The position numbers and the translations under genes are program-made. The notes beneath the pieces were generated by a model. It saw nothing but the letters and a program-made list of their open reading frames with translations. It did not search any database and was not told where the DNA came from. Positions 1-8,346 of a stretch of 64,000 nt of DNA are shown here, in pieces (the first letter of the stretch is position 1; every line of letters starts with the position of its first letter). Source of the stretch: Nocardia terpenica (GTDB lineage: Bacteria > Actinomycetota > Actinomycetes > Mycobacteriales > Mycobacteriaceae); assembly GCF_013186535.1 (NCBI RefSeq), contig NZ_JABMCZ010000001.1:2363132-2427131 (forward strand), written 5' to 3'.

Positions 1-3000
1 GAATCGGTAGCGGCGAGCACCGCGCCGTCCGGCCGGATCTGTACTACGACACCGTGATACGGCGGCACGGCAGCGCGCGCGGCGGCCGCGAATGTGACAT
101 CGTCGGGGCCGACGTTCCATATCTGGAAGCCGCCGTCGCTGCCACCGGTCACCAGTCGTGATCCCTTGGCGTCGAGTTCCACCGAGGTGAATGGTGCCGG
201 GGTTGTCACGGGGATGTCTGCCGCCGGGCGGGTCCAGATTCGGATTCGGCCGTCGTCGCCCGCGGAGATCAGGTGGGTATCGGTGGTCAGTTCCAGGCTC
301 GAGATGGGACCGCGGTTGCCGCCGACCGGACGTCCGAACGGTTGGAATCCGGACGGTGTTTGTTGCCAGAGGCAGACCGTCCCGTCGGCGCTGCCGGATG
401 CCATCTGGCCGTCGGGTCCGAAGAGCAGCGCATGGACGGCAGCGCCGTGCACCGTTCGGGGCACGCCGAATTCGCGTGGCGCGGCGGGATCGGTGAGCGA
501 CCACATGCGCACCGTTCCGTCCACGGTTCCCGCAACGAGCTGATCGTCCGGCCCGAGCGCGAGGGACTTCACCGCGACGCTCGCTGTCAGGGGTTCGCCG
601 ATCGGCCGGAGGTGCTGCGGATCGGCGAGGCTCCAGATGCGCAGGGTGCCATCGTCACTACCGCTGGCGACCCGGGCGCCGTCGGTGCTTGTCGCCAGCG
701 CGTTGATCGCATCGGCGTGGGCGGGGATCTGTTCGCGGATGCGCGGCGTCGCGGGGTCGGTGACGTCTGCCAGTGTCAGCTGGCCGTTTTCGTCGGCGGT
801 GATGATCGAGTGGCCGTCCCGGGTGTACGCGATCGATAGCACCGGTGCGGAGATGTTCAGAACACTCAGTGGCCGAGGCTGTTTCGGATCGTGGATGTCC
901 CAGAGCCTGATCGTCTGGTCGTAGCCTGCGCTCGCGAGCACGGTGCCGTCGGGGCCGAAGGCGACCGATGTCACCGAATTGTTGTGTCCGCGTATGGCGT
1001 TGCCGAGGGTGGTGGGCGGGCCGGTATCGGTGAGTGTCCACAGGCGGACCAGGCCGTCGTCGCCGGCGCTGGCCAGCATCGCTGGAGCTGGGCGGTAGGC
1101 GAGTCCGCGGATTTTTCCGGCGTGCCGCTCGGTGGATGTGTTGATGACGGGGTATGCCTGGGTGGAGGTGAGGCGTGCCTGGGTTTCGGGGTCGTTGGGG
1201 CGAATTCGATAGGCCGCCAGTGCCATTCGTTCCGATGCCGCAGGGTCGAAGTTCTCGATTCGCTGTGATTCGTGGATCAGGGCGGCGACTTGTGCGTCGG
1301 TCCGTTCCTGCACGATCACCCGACGCTGTGAAGATGCCAGGACGGCCGCGAGGAGTGCGACGACTCCCAGCAAGGCCGCGACCGATCGTAGGGTTCGCCG
1401 TCGTGAGGAGGACGCGCGTTGGTGGCGCAGCGATTTCGCGACGAATTCCTGGGCGTTGCGGTTGATCGTCCCGCCTTTGCCGGTCACCACGTCGACGGTC
1501 TCGAGGCGTTTGGAGTCATAGAGCAGTGCCGTGGGCTTGCCTTCGGCGAGCCAGGTTCGGGCGTCTTCCTCGATGCGGTGTCGGGCCGGGCCGAATTCCT
1601 TCTCCTCCGCGATCCAGTCGGCCATGCGCGGCCATACTCGCGGTACCGCCTCGTGTAGGAGTTCGATCTCGTCGCCGTCCACGACGACCAAGCGGGCGTT
1701 GACGAGGTGGGCGATGACTTCCTCCGCCAGAGCGGGATCGGTGGATTCATCGACGATGATGGCTTGGGGCACACGATTTCGTGTCACGGACCGCGGCCCG
1801 ATGACGGTGAGCGTCATCAGGATCGAGCGTGTGAAATGTTGTTGTTCGGGTGTGAGCTCGCTCCAGGCCCGCTCGGCTGTCGCCGCGACCGAACCCGCCA
1901 TCTCCCCGGCCGCCCGGTATGCATCCAGCGAAAGGATGCGGCCCTGGCGGCGTGACCAGGTCGCATCGAGCACGTGGGACAGCAGTGGCAGCAATGCCGC
2001 TTTACCGTCGTCGGAGGTCGCGGCGTCCAGGTCGCGCAGGATGATGTCGACGAGTGCGGGCTCGACCTTCAGCCCACAGGCTCGGGCGGGTCCGACGATC
2101 ACATCGCGCAGCTCGGCCTCGGTCATCGCGCCCACGATGACCGAGGCATCCTTCATCGCCCGGGCCAGGAGGGGATATTGGATGATGTCGTTGAAGAAGT
2201 CGGAACGGAACGCCATGACGACCGTGACCCGCCGTTCGGCGTCGGATGCGGTGAGTCGCCGTATGTCGTCGAGGAAGGCCCGGCGGGCCGTGTTGTCCGT
2301 GCAGAGGGTGAACAGCTCTTCGGCCTGATCGATCAGCAACAACAGATCGCCGTCGGCGGGCGTCCGGCCGAGGGCGGTGCGCAGGGCCTCATCGGGCCGT
2401 GTGCCCGGACTCATCGGTACCGGTGTTCGAACGTCGGCGTTCGCCTGCAGGCCCACGGCGAGCAACGACGATTTCCCGGCCCCCGAAACGCCGACCACCA
2501 GCACGAGCCGGGGGCGGTCGCCGTCCTCGACAGTGGCGATCGCCTCGACGAGAGCCTGGCGGGCGCTGTCCCGGCCGAAGAACAGATCCGCGTCTTCCGC
2601 GCGATACGGGGACAACCCTCGATACGGCGGATGACCCGGCTCGCGCGCACACCGTGCCGATTCCCCGGGGTCGTTCCTGGCCTGCTGCCAGGCATTCCGC
2701 CAGCGATCGAGGTCGAGCAGGCTTCGATCGGCGCTCGCGGCGTGCGGGCGGGTCTTCGCGTCATCGATCAGAACGGTGAGAACCGGGAATATCGCCTCGA
2801 AAGTGGCGGGCACCGTGGTACCGCGTCGCCAGTCGCTGAACCGCTGCGCGGTCACCGGGGCGGCGCCCGGAACGCTTCTTGTATTCGCGCGGCGCACAAC
2901 CGTTTTGATGACGGGCGATCCCGCGAGCTTGAACAGTGCGGTCAACCGTTCGGCGAAGCGCTCACGCGCACCCGCTACCACGTGCGGACTCCCGGAGGGC

Positions 3001-3041
3001 CCGGCGGCAGGAGCTGGTGGTAGGTGCAGGGACCGGTGCAC
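1..3041 (-). CDS. nSTAND NTPase with WD40 repeats (C-terminus outside window)
   Basis: The gene reads leftwards off base 1, so only about 1,013 N-terminal residues are visible. Order of parts: a roughly 90-residue N-terminal module containing SDWRRG, the segment FFGRD, a Walker A GVSGAGKSS near residue 184, a Walker B-like LLLLIDQAEELF near residue 232, a hydrophobic helix AALLGVVALLAAVLA near residue 550, then WD40 blades from about residue 610 (RGHNNSVTSVAFGPDG, SGSADGTVCLW). The GTG start at 3041 is chosen because GGAGG lies 10 bases upstream and no earlier in-frame start has a comparable site. nSTAND/WD40 proteins are signal-sensing NTPases, some used in antiphage defence or development. 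The specific role here is unknown. Domain identification is strong; the function is inference. Confidence 0.88.
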   Translation of the reverse strand, partial: MHRSLHLPPAPAAGPSGSPHVVAGARERFAERLTALFKLAGSPVIKTVVRRANTRSVPGAAPVTAQRFSDWRRGTTVPATFEAIFPVLTVLIDDAKTRPHAASADRSLLDLDRWRNAWQQARNDPGESARCAREPGHPPYRGLSPYRAEDADLFFGRDSARQALVEAIATVEDGDRPRLVLVVGVSGAGKSSLLAVGLQANADVRTPVPMSPGTRPDEALRTALGRTPADGDLLLLIDQAEELFTLCTDNTARRAFLDDIRRLTASDAERRVTVVMAFRSDFFNDIIQYPLLARAMKDASVIVGAMTEAELRDVIVGPARACGLKVEPALVDIILRDLDAATSDDGKAALLPLLSHVLDATWSRRQGRILSLDAYRAAGEMAGSVAATAERAWSELTPEQQHFTRSILMTLTVIGPRSVTRNRVPQAIIVDESTDPALAEEVIAHLVNARLVVVDGDEIELLHEAVPRVWPRMADWIAEEKEFGPARHRIEEDARTWLAEGKPTALLYDSKRLETVDVVTGKGGTINRNAQEFVAKSLRHQRASSSRRRTLRSVAALLGVVALLAAVLASSQRRVIVQERTDAQVAALIHESQRIENFDPAASERMALAAYRIRPNDPETQARLTSTQAYPVINTSTERHAGKIRGLAYRPAPAMLASAGDDGLVRLWTLTDTGPPTTLGNAIRGHNNSVTSVAFGPDGTVLASAGYDQTIRLWDIHDPKQPRPLSVLNISAPVLSIAYTRDGHSIITADENGQLTLADVTDPATPRIREQIPAHADAINALATSTDGARVASGSDDGTLRIWSLADPQHLRPIGEPLTASVAVKSLALGPDDQLVAGTVDGTVRMWSLTDPAAPREFGVPRTVHGAAVHALLFGPDGQMASGSADGTVCLWQQTPSGFQPFGRPVGGNRGPISSLELTTDTHLISAGDDGRIRIWTRPAADIPVTTPAPFTSVELDAKGSRLVTGGSDGGFQIWNVGPDDVTFAAAARAAVPPYHGVVVQIRPDGAVLAATD

Positions 3042-3540
3042 ACGACGATTTCCTCCGTTCAGAGCCGACAGTCGCGAGCAATCTAACAGCTACTTCACCC
3101 GACAATACGATCCCGATGCGCTCGCGGAAAGGGTGGCCGTGGCCAAAACGGTGGTTCGAGTGGCCAAACCTGCACTGCGCCAACGATTTCGCGCATCGAC
3201 ACGGTCCGGAGGTCAAGCGATGACGTGTAACGGGTGTATTACAGTATTCCGGGCCGGATTTCGCCGACCAGGGATTACGTGAAATTCCAATGCATGGACT
3301 GTCCGGGTGAACTGAATCGTGTTACCGTGTTGATCGCGGTCGACCGCAGCGCGGTATCGAATGCGACAGGGCGCGCAACCTCATCGACAGGCTACCTTCG
3401 GAATCTTCTCGGGTGGTGAGGTCATCCCATGCCCCAGGAATCGGCTCATATGCTGTCTATAAAGCTGTGCTGGGATCCATTCGGCGCGGCCGGTGGGTGA
3501 TCCTGCGGCCACGACGTAATCCACGGAAAGGTGTTGAGGT
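3042..3540. other. intergenic region, divergent promoters expected
   Basis: About 500 bases lie between the leftward nSTAND gene and the rightward secreted-protein set. No convincing gene is seen. A TATAAA stretch occurs near 3458-3464, about 80 bases before the next start, and could serve a promoter. Base composition is locally lower in GC than the flanks. Confidence 0.5.
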
Positions 3541-4140
3541 ATGAAAAGATTTGTCATATCGTCAATCGCGTTTTTTGGTGCGCTGGGGGCGATATCGGCC
3601 GTCTCGGTTCCGGCGAACGCACTGACGGATGCGCAGGTCCAGGCGCAATGTGACAGTGGCGTCGTGAGCTGCACGTACGATGCCGTGAAGCCTGCCGGAG
3701 ACCCGTACATGGGAAAGCCGCAGAAGGTCTCGCAGGAAATGACGAACTGTTCACCCGCGGACTCCGGCTATCAAATCAGCTGGTCGCAGACCACGTCGAC
3801 GACGGACACCGCCGGGGTGGCGGTGACGGTGGCGATGGGTACGACCATCCAGGCCAGCATCCAAGCCAATTACTCCAGGTCGTGGAGTGCGACGAGCAGC
3901 GAGACCTCGAGCATGTCCGCCACCGCCAAACCCGGCCAGCGCATCTGGCTCGAACGCCAGGTGCCCGTCCAGGCGGTCAAGGGTAATCTCACCGCCCGTT
4001 ACGAGAACCGCATGGACGGCCATTACATCTGGATCATCAAAGACAAGCAGTATATCGGGCCGCCGATAACCCCGACGGATCTGAAGCCCACGATCGTTGT
4101 CAGGTCCGCACCCGCAACCTGCCCGAAACAAGCTGCGTGA
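3541..4140 (+). CDS. secreted protein with Ser/Thr-rich amphipathic stretch
   Basis: 199 residues. A signal peptide is clear: KR near the N-terminus, hydrophobic FVISSIAFFGALGAISAV, and a likely cut after VPANA. The mature part has Cys at about residues 37, 43, 77 and 195, and a central alternating Ser/Thr-rich run (WSQTTSTTDTAGVAVTVAMG, then SWSATSSETSSMSATAKPG). This resembles the amphipathic hairpin region of actinobacterial aerolysin/ETX-MTX2-like secreted proteins, but the match is by eye and weak. It is the first of a run of exported products ending in DUF5819-like and HTTM genes, with 8 bases to the next start. ATG start with a purine-rich GGAAAGG leader. Confidence 0.8.
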   Translation: MKRFVISSIAFFGALGAISAVSVPANALTDAQVQAQCDSGVVSCTYDAVKPAGDPYMGKPQKVSQEMTNCSPADSGYQISWSQTTSTTDTAGVAVTVAMGTTIQASIQANYSRSWSATSSETSSMSATAKPGQRIWLERQVPVQAVKGNLTARYENRMDGHYIWIIKDKQYIGPPITPTDLKPTIVVRSAPATCPKQAA

Positions 4141-4148
4141 GGAGCGAC

Positions 4149-4565
4149 ATGAAAATCGGCCAGCGTATCGGGAGCCTGATCGCCGTCGGTGCACTGACAT
4201 TGCTGCCCACGGTCGTCGCGGCGCCCGATGCCGATGCGGTGATCACGGGTTGCAATGAGAAGGTCAAGTTTACGAACAGGGCGGCCGTCGTCGTCGACAA
4301 ATTCATGTTGAACGACGGGAACGGTGATGTCTGGACGAGCACGGGCAAATATGCCGTCTTGCAGTCGGTGACGGTTTCACTCCAGGACCTCGGTGTCACG
4401 GAGGGCGCTTCGCTCAGGGCGTTCGCCAGCGAGGTGTCGACATCGCCCCCGTACATCCAGGGAGACAGAACTTTCAAGTACTGCCGAAATGGCACAACGG
4501 CGACGTTCGATCTGTGGGGTACTGCTTTCAAAATGTGGTTGACCCAGGGAGACGATGTCTACTAG
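4149..4565 (+). CDS. small secreted protein of unknown family
   Basis: 138 residues with a typical signal peptide (KIGQRIGSLIAVGALTLLP, cut probably after PDADA). The mature protein has two Cys (ITGCNEKV and FKYCRNG) that may form one disulfide, and a beta-rich, Gly/Thr-rich body. The ATG at 4149 is preferred over GTG 4137 because AGGAG sits five bases upstream and the signal peptide then starts correctly. It lies 8 bases after the previous secreted gene, so the two are probably co-transcribed. I do not recognise the family. A role as precursor, partner or immunity factor of a secreted peptide system is only inference from its neighbours. Confidence 0.8.
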   Translation: MKIGQRIGSLIAVGALTLLPTVVAAPDADAVITGCNEKVKFTNRAAVVVDKFMLNDGNGDVWTSTGKYAVLQSVTVSLQDLGVTEGASLRAFASEVSTSPPYIQGDRTFKYCRNGTTATFDLWGTAFKMWLTQGDDVY

Positions 4566-4658
4566 CGATCCATCGGTATATTTGGGAACCGATTCCCGGA
4601 TATGTTCGCACGGATCGTGCCTCTGGATCCCGCTATCAGAATTACGGAAAGGGAACAC

Positions 4659-4904
4659 ATGAACAAGACTGTCGGTATGAAGCAGGCGGCCGCATTCTCG
4701 GGGATGTTGGCCGTTGTCGGGATGGCTTTCGCCGCACCGAGCTTGCTGGGCGGCAATGAACAGGCCGCACAGTCACGCTACGTCGAGGCATCGAATCAAG
4801 CTTCGAATGCCGCCTCTCTGGGGAATGCACAGATCGGCACGGACTTCGATTGGCACGCCGCTCAGCGTAATCAGCAGTTCCAACAGAACCAGAAGCGAGG
4901 CTAG
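4659..4904 (+). CDS. short exported peptide, candidate peptide precursor
   Basis: 81 residues: a hydrophobic N-terminal helix (AAAFSGMLAVVGMAFAAPSL) followed by a Gln/Asn/Ser-rich hydrophilic tail (RNQQFQQNQK at the end). The helix could be a signal peptide cut near FAAPS, or a membrane anchor. The ATG at 4659 is chosen because GGAAAGGG lies just upstream; an in-frame start at 4602 would put a charged segment before the signal. Small size and position immediately before the DUF5819-like and HTTM genes resemble the peptide-precursor gene of SdpC-type loci, although no sequence similarity to SdpC is visible. Family unknown. Confidence 0.7.
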   Translation: MNKTVGMKQAAAFSGMLAVVGMAFAAPSLLGGNEQAAQSRYVEASNQASNAASLGNAQIGTDFDWHAAQRNQQFQQNQKRG

Positions 4905-4992
4905 CCTGTAATCCAGGAATGCGGTCGCGGGTGACGCGACCGCATTCCTCGGTCACGAGAATCGTCGGCTCGATACCGGATGGTGAGCACCT

Positions 4993-5679
4993 TTGCCGAA
5001 GAACGTGCGGACACGATTACGCCGGAGGGGTTCGGTATCGACTGTCGTCCTGGCTGTTGCCCTCGCGGCGCATTTCACCGTCGTACTGTTGTCCCTACTG
5101 CCCGAAGGCCCCGCGCACAGCAGGGTCGAGCGTGTCGCCCGCTGGTACACCGATCCGCTGTTCAACCAGGACTGGCGCCTGTTCGCCCCGAATCCGGTGC
5201 GTGACGATCAAGGGACGCTGCTCCGCGTCCGGTATCCGGACGGCAGCGTTTCCCGGTGGGTGGATCCGCTGTCGCCGTTGATCGCGAAGAATCATTCGAA
5301 CCCGCTCCTGGCCACGAAGGATCTGGATCTGTTGCGGAGCGTCGGGCTGCTCGAATCGACCTGGGAAGATCCTGAACTCGCGGATCGGCGTGACAGGCGT
5401 GTCGCGCAGGCGCCGGAATCCTCGCGCAGCGATCCCGCCTATCGGTTCGAGGTCATTCCGTTGACCGATCCGGAGAAGCGGGCGAAGGCGGTATCGGACG
5501 GATTTCGGGCGACCATCGCCTCGCACTACGCGACGATGATCTTCGGCGCCGGATACTCCGATGTCCAGATGCGGACGGTCATCCTGCCCGCACGGCCCTA
5601 TCCGATCGGCAAGCCGATCATTCCCGAGTCACGACCGGAGAAGTGGGATTTCGATTGGCAGCCCAAGGTATCGAGTTGA
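4993..5679 (+). CDS. DUF5819-like / SdpA-like membrane-anchored protein
   Basis: 228 residues. One N-terminal transmembrane segment (VVLAVALAAHFTVVLLSLLP) precedes an extracytoplasmic part carrying YTDPLFNQDWRLFAPNPV, very like the YxxPxFxQxWxLFAPxP signature of DUF5819 proteins, which commonly sit next to HTTM proteins. The TTG start at 4993 is supported by GGTGAG upstream; GTG 5005 is an alternative. The stop overlaps the next gene's TTG start (TTGA), indicating translational coupling. In Bacillus, SdpA and SdpB together mature the SDP toxin; the same kind of pairing is proposed here as inference. No catalytic residues are assigned. Confidence 0.78.
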   Translation: MPKNVRTRLRRRGSVSTVVLAVALAAHFTVVLLSLLPEGPAHSRVERVARWYTDPLFNQDWRLFAPNPVRDDQGTLLRVRYPDGSVSRWVDPLSPLIAKNHSNPLLATKDLDLLRSVGLLESTWEDPELADRRDRRVAQAPESSRSDPAYRFEVIPLTDPEKRAKAVSDGFRATIASHYATMIFGAGYSDVQMRTVILPARPYPIGKPIIPESRPEKWDFDWQPKVSS

Positions 5680-6638
5680 GCGACAATACCTACCTGGATT
5701 ACTTTCGGAGGTATTTTACGATCCGACGGCTGAACCTGTACGGGGCCGCGCTGGCACGGATCGGAATCGGAGCGGTAATACTCCAGCTGTGCCTGGTCAA
5801 CTATTTCGACCGCCGGCTGCTGTGGGGTCCGGACGGCCCGTGGTCGCTCTCGCGGTTCGAAGAGTCGACGGACCGGAACCTGTCGCTGTATTCGCTGAAT
5901 TCCGGTCCGGCGTGGTTCGAATTCCTGTTCGGCCTGCAAATCGTGGTGACGGTGTTGTACATCGCCGGGTACCGGGGCCGTATGGTATCTCCGTTGTTCG
6001 CGGTGCTGACCTTTTCGCTACTGCAGCGGAATGGTTATCTTCTCAATGGTGGCGAAAATCTCCTGATCACGATATTGCCGTTTCTGGCGTTGCTGGATTC
6101 GACCCGGCGGTTGTCGGTCGACAGCCTGCTGCGCCGGGGAACCGAGGTGCGGCGGATTCGACTCGCACCCGCGGTGTATTCGACGATCGTCCACAATGCC
6201 GCGGTGGTCGCGATTATCGTGCAGGTCTGCATCGTCTATGTCGTGGCGGGCATGTACAAGGTGCGGGGGACGATGTGGACGAGCGGAGAAGCGCTCTACT
6301 ACATCATGGGTGTACCGGAGTACGGCTCCCGTCTGCTGCAGGGATTCCTGGCCGAACATCCGTTGCTCATGTCGGCGATGGCATATTCGACGATCGTGCT
6401 CCAGGTGACATTTCCGGTTTTCGTTTTCTTCCGCAGAACCCGCGTCTATGTCCTGCTCGCCGCGATCGTGTTTCATCTGGCAATAGCCGTCGTCATGGCG
6501 CTGCCGGACTTTTCCTTCATCATGATCGCAACAGAGATGCTTCTCCTCGACGACCCGCACTACCGCTCCCTGGCCGGTCGGCTGGGATTCGACGCCCCAC
6601 GGAAGATACCGCCTTCGACCTGCTCGCCGAGCACCTGA
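5676..6638 (+). CDS. HTTM-domain (SdpB-like) multi-pass membrane protein
   Basis: 320 residues with several hydrophobic segments (IGIGAVILQLCLV, LFGLQIVVTVLYIAGY, LLITILPFLALLD, VVAIIVQVCIVYVVAGMYK, VTFPVFVFF, LLAAIVFHLAIAVVMAL). The order and motifs (NGGENLLITI, YVVAGMYKVRG, EALYYIMG) fit the HTTM superfamily, which includes SdpB and the vitamin K gamma-carboxylase core. Start chosen as TTG 5676, overlapping the upstream stop and preceded by AAGG; GTG 5643 is possible. It is the last gene of the set with the DUF5819-like gene. By family knowledge it may act with the upstream protein to process or export a small peptide. No SdpI-type immunity gene is visible. Confidence 0.8.
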   Translation: MSDNTYLDYFRRYFTIRRLNLYGAALARIGIGAVILQLCLVNYFDRRLLWGPDGPWSLSRFEESTDRNLSLYSLNSGPAWFEFLFGLQIVVTVLYIAGYRGRMVSPLFAVLTFSLLQRNGYLLNGGENLLITILPFLALLDSTRRLSVDSLLRRGTEVRRIRLAPAVYSTIVHNAAVVAIIVQVCIVYVVAGMYKVRGTMWTSGEALYYIMGVPEYGSRLLQGFLAEHPLLMSAMAYSTIVLQVTFPVFVFFRRTRVYVLLAAIVFHLAIAVVMALPDFSFIMIATEMLLLDDPHYRSLAGRLGFDAPRKIPPSTCSPST

Positions 6639-6732
6639 CGATATGAGCGGGACAACCATCGTCGCCCGGCTTTCGCATCTGGCCGTTTCGCCCCCCGCTA
6701 TTGGCCGCTGGGGACCTGTGCGAAGTTGTTGT

Positions 6733-6753
6733 GGTATGTGAAAATTACATACC
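6733..6753. promoter_or_regulatory. perfect 7-bp inverted repeat, candidate operator
   Basis: GGTATGT and ACATACC flank a 7-base AT-rich spacer. It lies 44 bases before the start of the secreted-protein gene at 6797, where a repressor could block transcription. The regulator is unknown. Confidence 0.4.
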
Positions 6754-6796
6754 GTGTGACATACACAGAAGTGCGATTTCCGAACCGGGAGGATCT

Positions 6797-7339
6797 ATGA
6801 CCATCAGAGTAATCGCAGCGCCGGCCGTGACACTTGCAATTGCTGCTACTACGGTCCTGCTCGCCACGACCGCAAACGCAGCACCACCGATATACGCCCA
6901 GGCCGGACCGCCGGCAAGTGTCGATGGAGCTCCCGGCGCGAACGTAGAAGCCAAGGTCCTCTACAAGCTTCAGAATCCGGGGACATATTCTGTGACCTTC
7001 GGGCGCGATCCACTGGATGTCATCTTCACCGCCGCCTCGCCGAAGGTGACCTTCCCCGCCCAGGACAGTATCGCGGTGGACGGAATACCCGGAGGTGTCT
7101 CTAGTTGTGCGGTCAAGCCCGACACCGGAGGGAACGAGCTGCTGTGTAGCATTCGGCCGATCGGGGATTCCGGCCCGGTACAGTTGTCGGGGGACATTCT
7201 TTTTCGTCCCAAGGTGCAGATCGCGGACGACACCTCCAAGGGAGAAACCTATACCGGAGGCAGCGTGCTCTACTACGGGGAAGCGGGCGCTCCAGGAACT
7301 GTCACGGCGGCGGTGAATTTCCAGGTAGCCGTATCCTGA
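6797..7339 (+). CDS. secreted protein of unknown function
   Basis: 180 residues. Signal peptide AAPAVTLAIAATTVLLATTANA with a standard A-X-A cut; mature chain is beta-rich with two Cys (SSCAVKP and ELLCSIRP) likely forming a disulfide. The ATG at 6797 has GGGAGGA upstream. Upstream in-frame codons back to 6701 would add a hydrophilic stretch before the signal peptide and are rejected. A perfect inverted repeat at 6733-6753 suggests specific repression. Family not recognised. It stands alone, 158 bases after the HTTM gene. Confidence 0.8.
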   Translation: MTIRVIAAPAVTLAIAATTVLLATTANAAPPIYAQAGPPASVDGAPGANVEAKVLYKLQNPGTYSVTFGRDPLDVIFTAASPKVTFPAQDSIAVDGIPGGVSSCAVKPDTGGNELLCSIRPIGDSGPVQLSGDILFRPKVQIADDTSKGETYTGGSVLYYGEAGAPGTVTAAVNFQVAVS

Positions 7340-7797
7340 CTCAGCTCGCTCGAGACCTCGCCGCGCACGAAAAGGTCGGCACCCATCCGCCGATGCGCCC
7401 GTTCTCGCCGCGGAGCTGAGCCTGCGCGGCGAGAACGGGCGGGAAGACCTCCTCGACCGCCACCTGCCCGGCGTCGATCGACCGGCTCCATCGGGAAGTC
7501 GTCAACCGTGCGCTGCGCTCCTCGGCTGATCGCGGACATCGCGTCATCTCCTCCGATCGCGGAAGACCTTGGGCGGCCCTCCTGCTGACGGAGGCGAAGC
7601 TGTCCGCGAGCGTCTTTCGTGTCATGCCTCCAGCATCAATCGCAGTAGCTCGCGTAAGGATTCGCGTTGCTCGGTGGTGAGGCGGGCCGATACCGCGTGA
7701 TCCGTCATCGATCAACTATGAGTGGACCGCCGACCTGATGGCCTGGCAGGTCGGCGGTCCGGTTCTGGCGACCGAGGCGGCGGTCGCGGGATCTAGA
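7340..7797. other. non-coding or decayed stretch
   Basis: No intact gene is supported. GC-rich open frames here have no recognisable motif or ribosome-binding site. The minus strand contains what may be the last 28 codons of a MarR-type regulator (7622-7708), listed separately. Confidence 0.4.
7622..7708 (-). pseudogene. possible MarR-type regulator C-terminal remnant
   Basis: Minus strand encodes ARLTTEQRESLRELLRLMLE before a TGA, resembling the closing helix of MarR-family regulators (L-x-x-E-E-R-x-x-L-x-x-L-L). No DNA-binding wing region can be joined in frame upstream, so if real it is a remnant. Evidence is short and by eye. Confidence 0.22.
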
Positions 7798-8346
7798 TCA
7801 CGGCGAGGGCGTGAAGAACCCGATAGCGCCGCCGATGACAGCGCCGACGGCGCAGCCGACGATCGCGCCGACAACGAAGAAGAAGACGCCGATCACCGCG
7901 CCGATACCGCAGCCGATGGCCACACCGGCCCCGAGGGTGACGAGACCGATGTTCTGCAGTGCAACGGTTTCCGGAGTCGGGGCACTGATGTCGGCCGGGT
8001 TGGCCGGGCGCACGGTCAGCGTCGTTCCGGCCGGGTCGACCTGCGGGACCACGTGCACCTGACGCCCGGCCACGTCGTATACCAGCGGTACCGAGCCGAC
8101 GAAGGTGCCGGTGGGCGACAGCACCGTCGCCGCCGTCCCGTCCGGAGTCACCTGGAACCGGCCCGACGCCAGCGTGGTCGTCACCGCCGACCGGTCCGGT
8201 GCCAATGTCGTGGTGTACGCGATACCCTGATCCGCACCGCTCACCGTGGGCGTGGCGACACCCGCTTCGCCATGTGCAGTTACCGCAGAGATACCCAGTG
8301 CCGCAGCCGAAAGCACAGCAGCCGCCGCCAGCTTCGCAATTCGCAT
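7798..8346 (-). CDS. secreted protein with C-terminal glycine-rich membrane segment
   Basis: 182 residues from ATG 8346, which has AGGTGA upstream; ATG 8361 is possible but would add MQVTI before the signal. Signal peptide: MRIAKLAAAAVLSAAALGIS, cut near VTAHG. The middle repeats threonine-rich strands (IAYTTTLAPDRSAVTTTL, GTFVGSVPLVYDV). The C-terminal 50 residues form a long hydrophobic Gly/Val/Ile-rich segment (AIGCGIGAVIGVFFFVVGAI, GCAVGAVIGGAIGFF) with glycine-zipper spacing, probably membrane-inserting. The pattern is familiar from Nocardia and related genera (I believe the DUF8020 family, unverified). Function unknown. Confidence 0.82.
   Translation of the reverse strand: MRIAKLAAAAVLSAAALGISAVTAHGEAGVATPTVSGADQGIAYTTTLAPDRSAVTTTLASGRFQVTPDGTAATVLSPTGTFVGSVPLVYDVAGRQVHVVPQVDPAGTTLTVRPANPADISAPTPETVALQNIGLVTLGAGVAIGCGIGAVIGVFFFVVGAIVGCAVGAVIGGAIGFFTPSP

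Noticed and set aside
1974..3023. 349-codon plus-strand frame over the nSTAND gene
   Set aside because: The minus strand here carries the P-loop and Walker B of the nSTAND gene, which runs off the left edge and was easy to overlook; the plus-strand frame has no motif.
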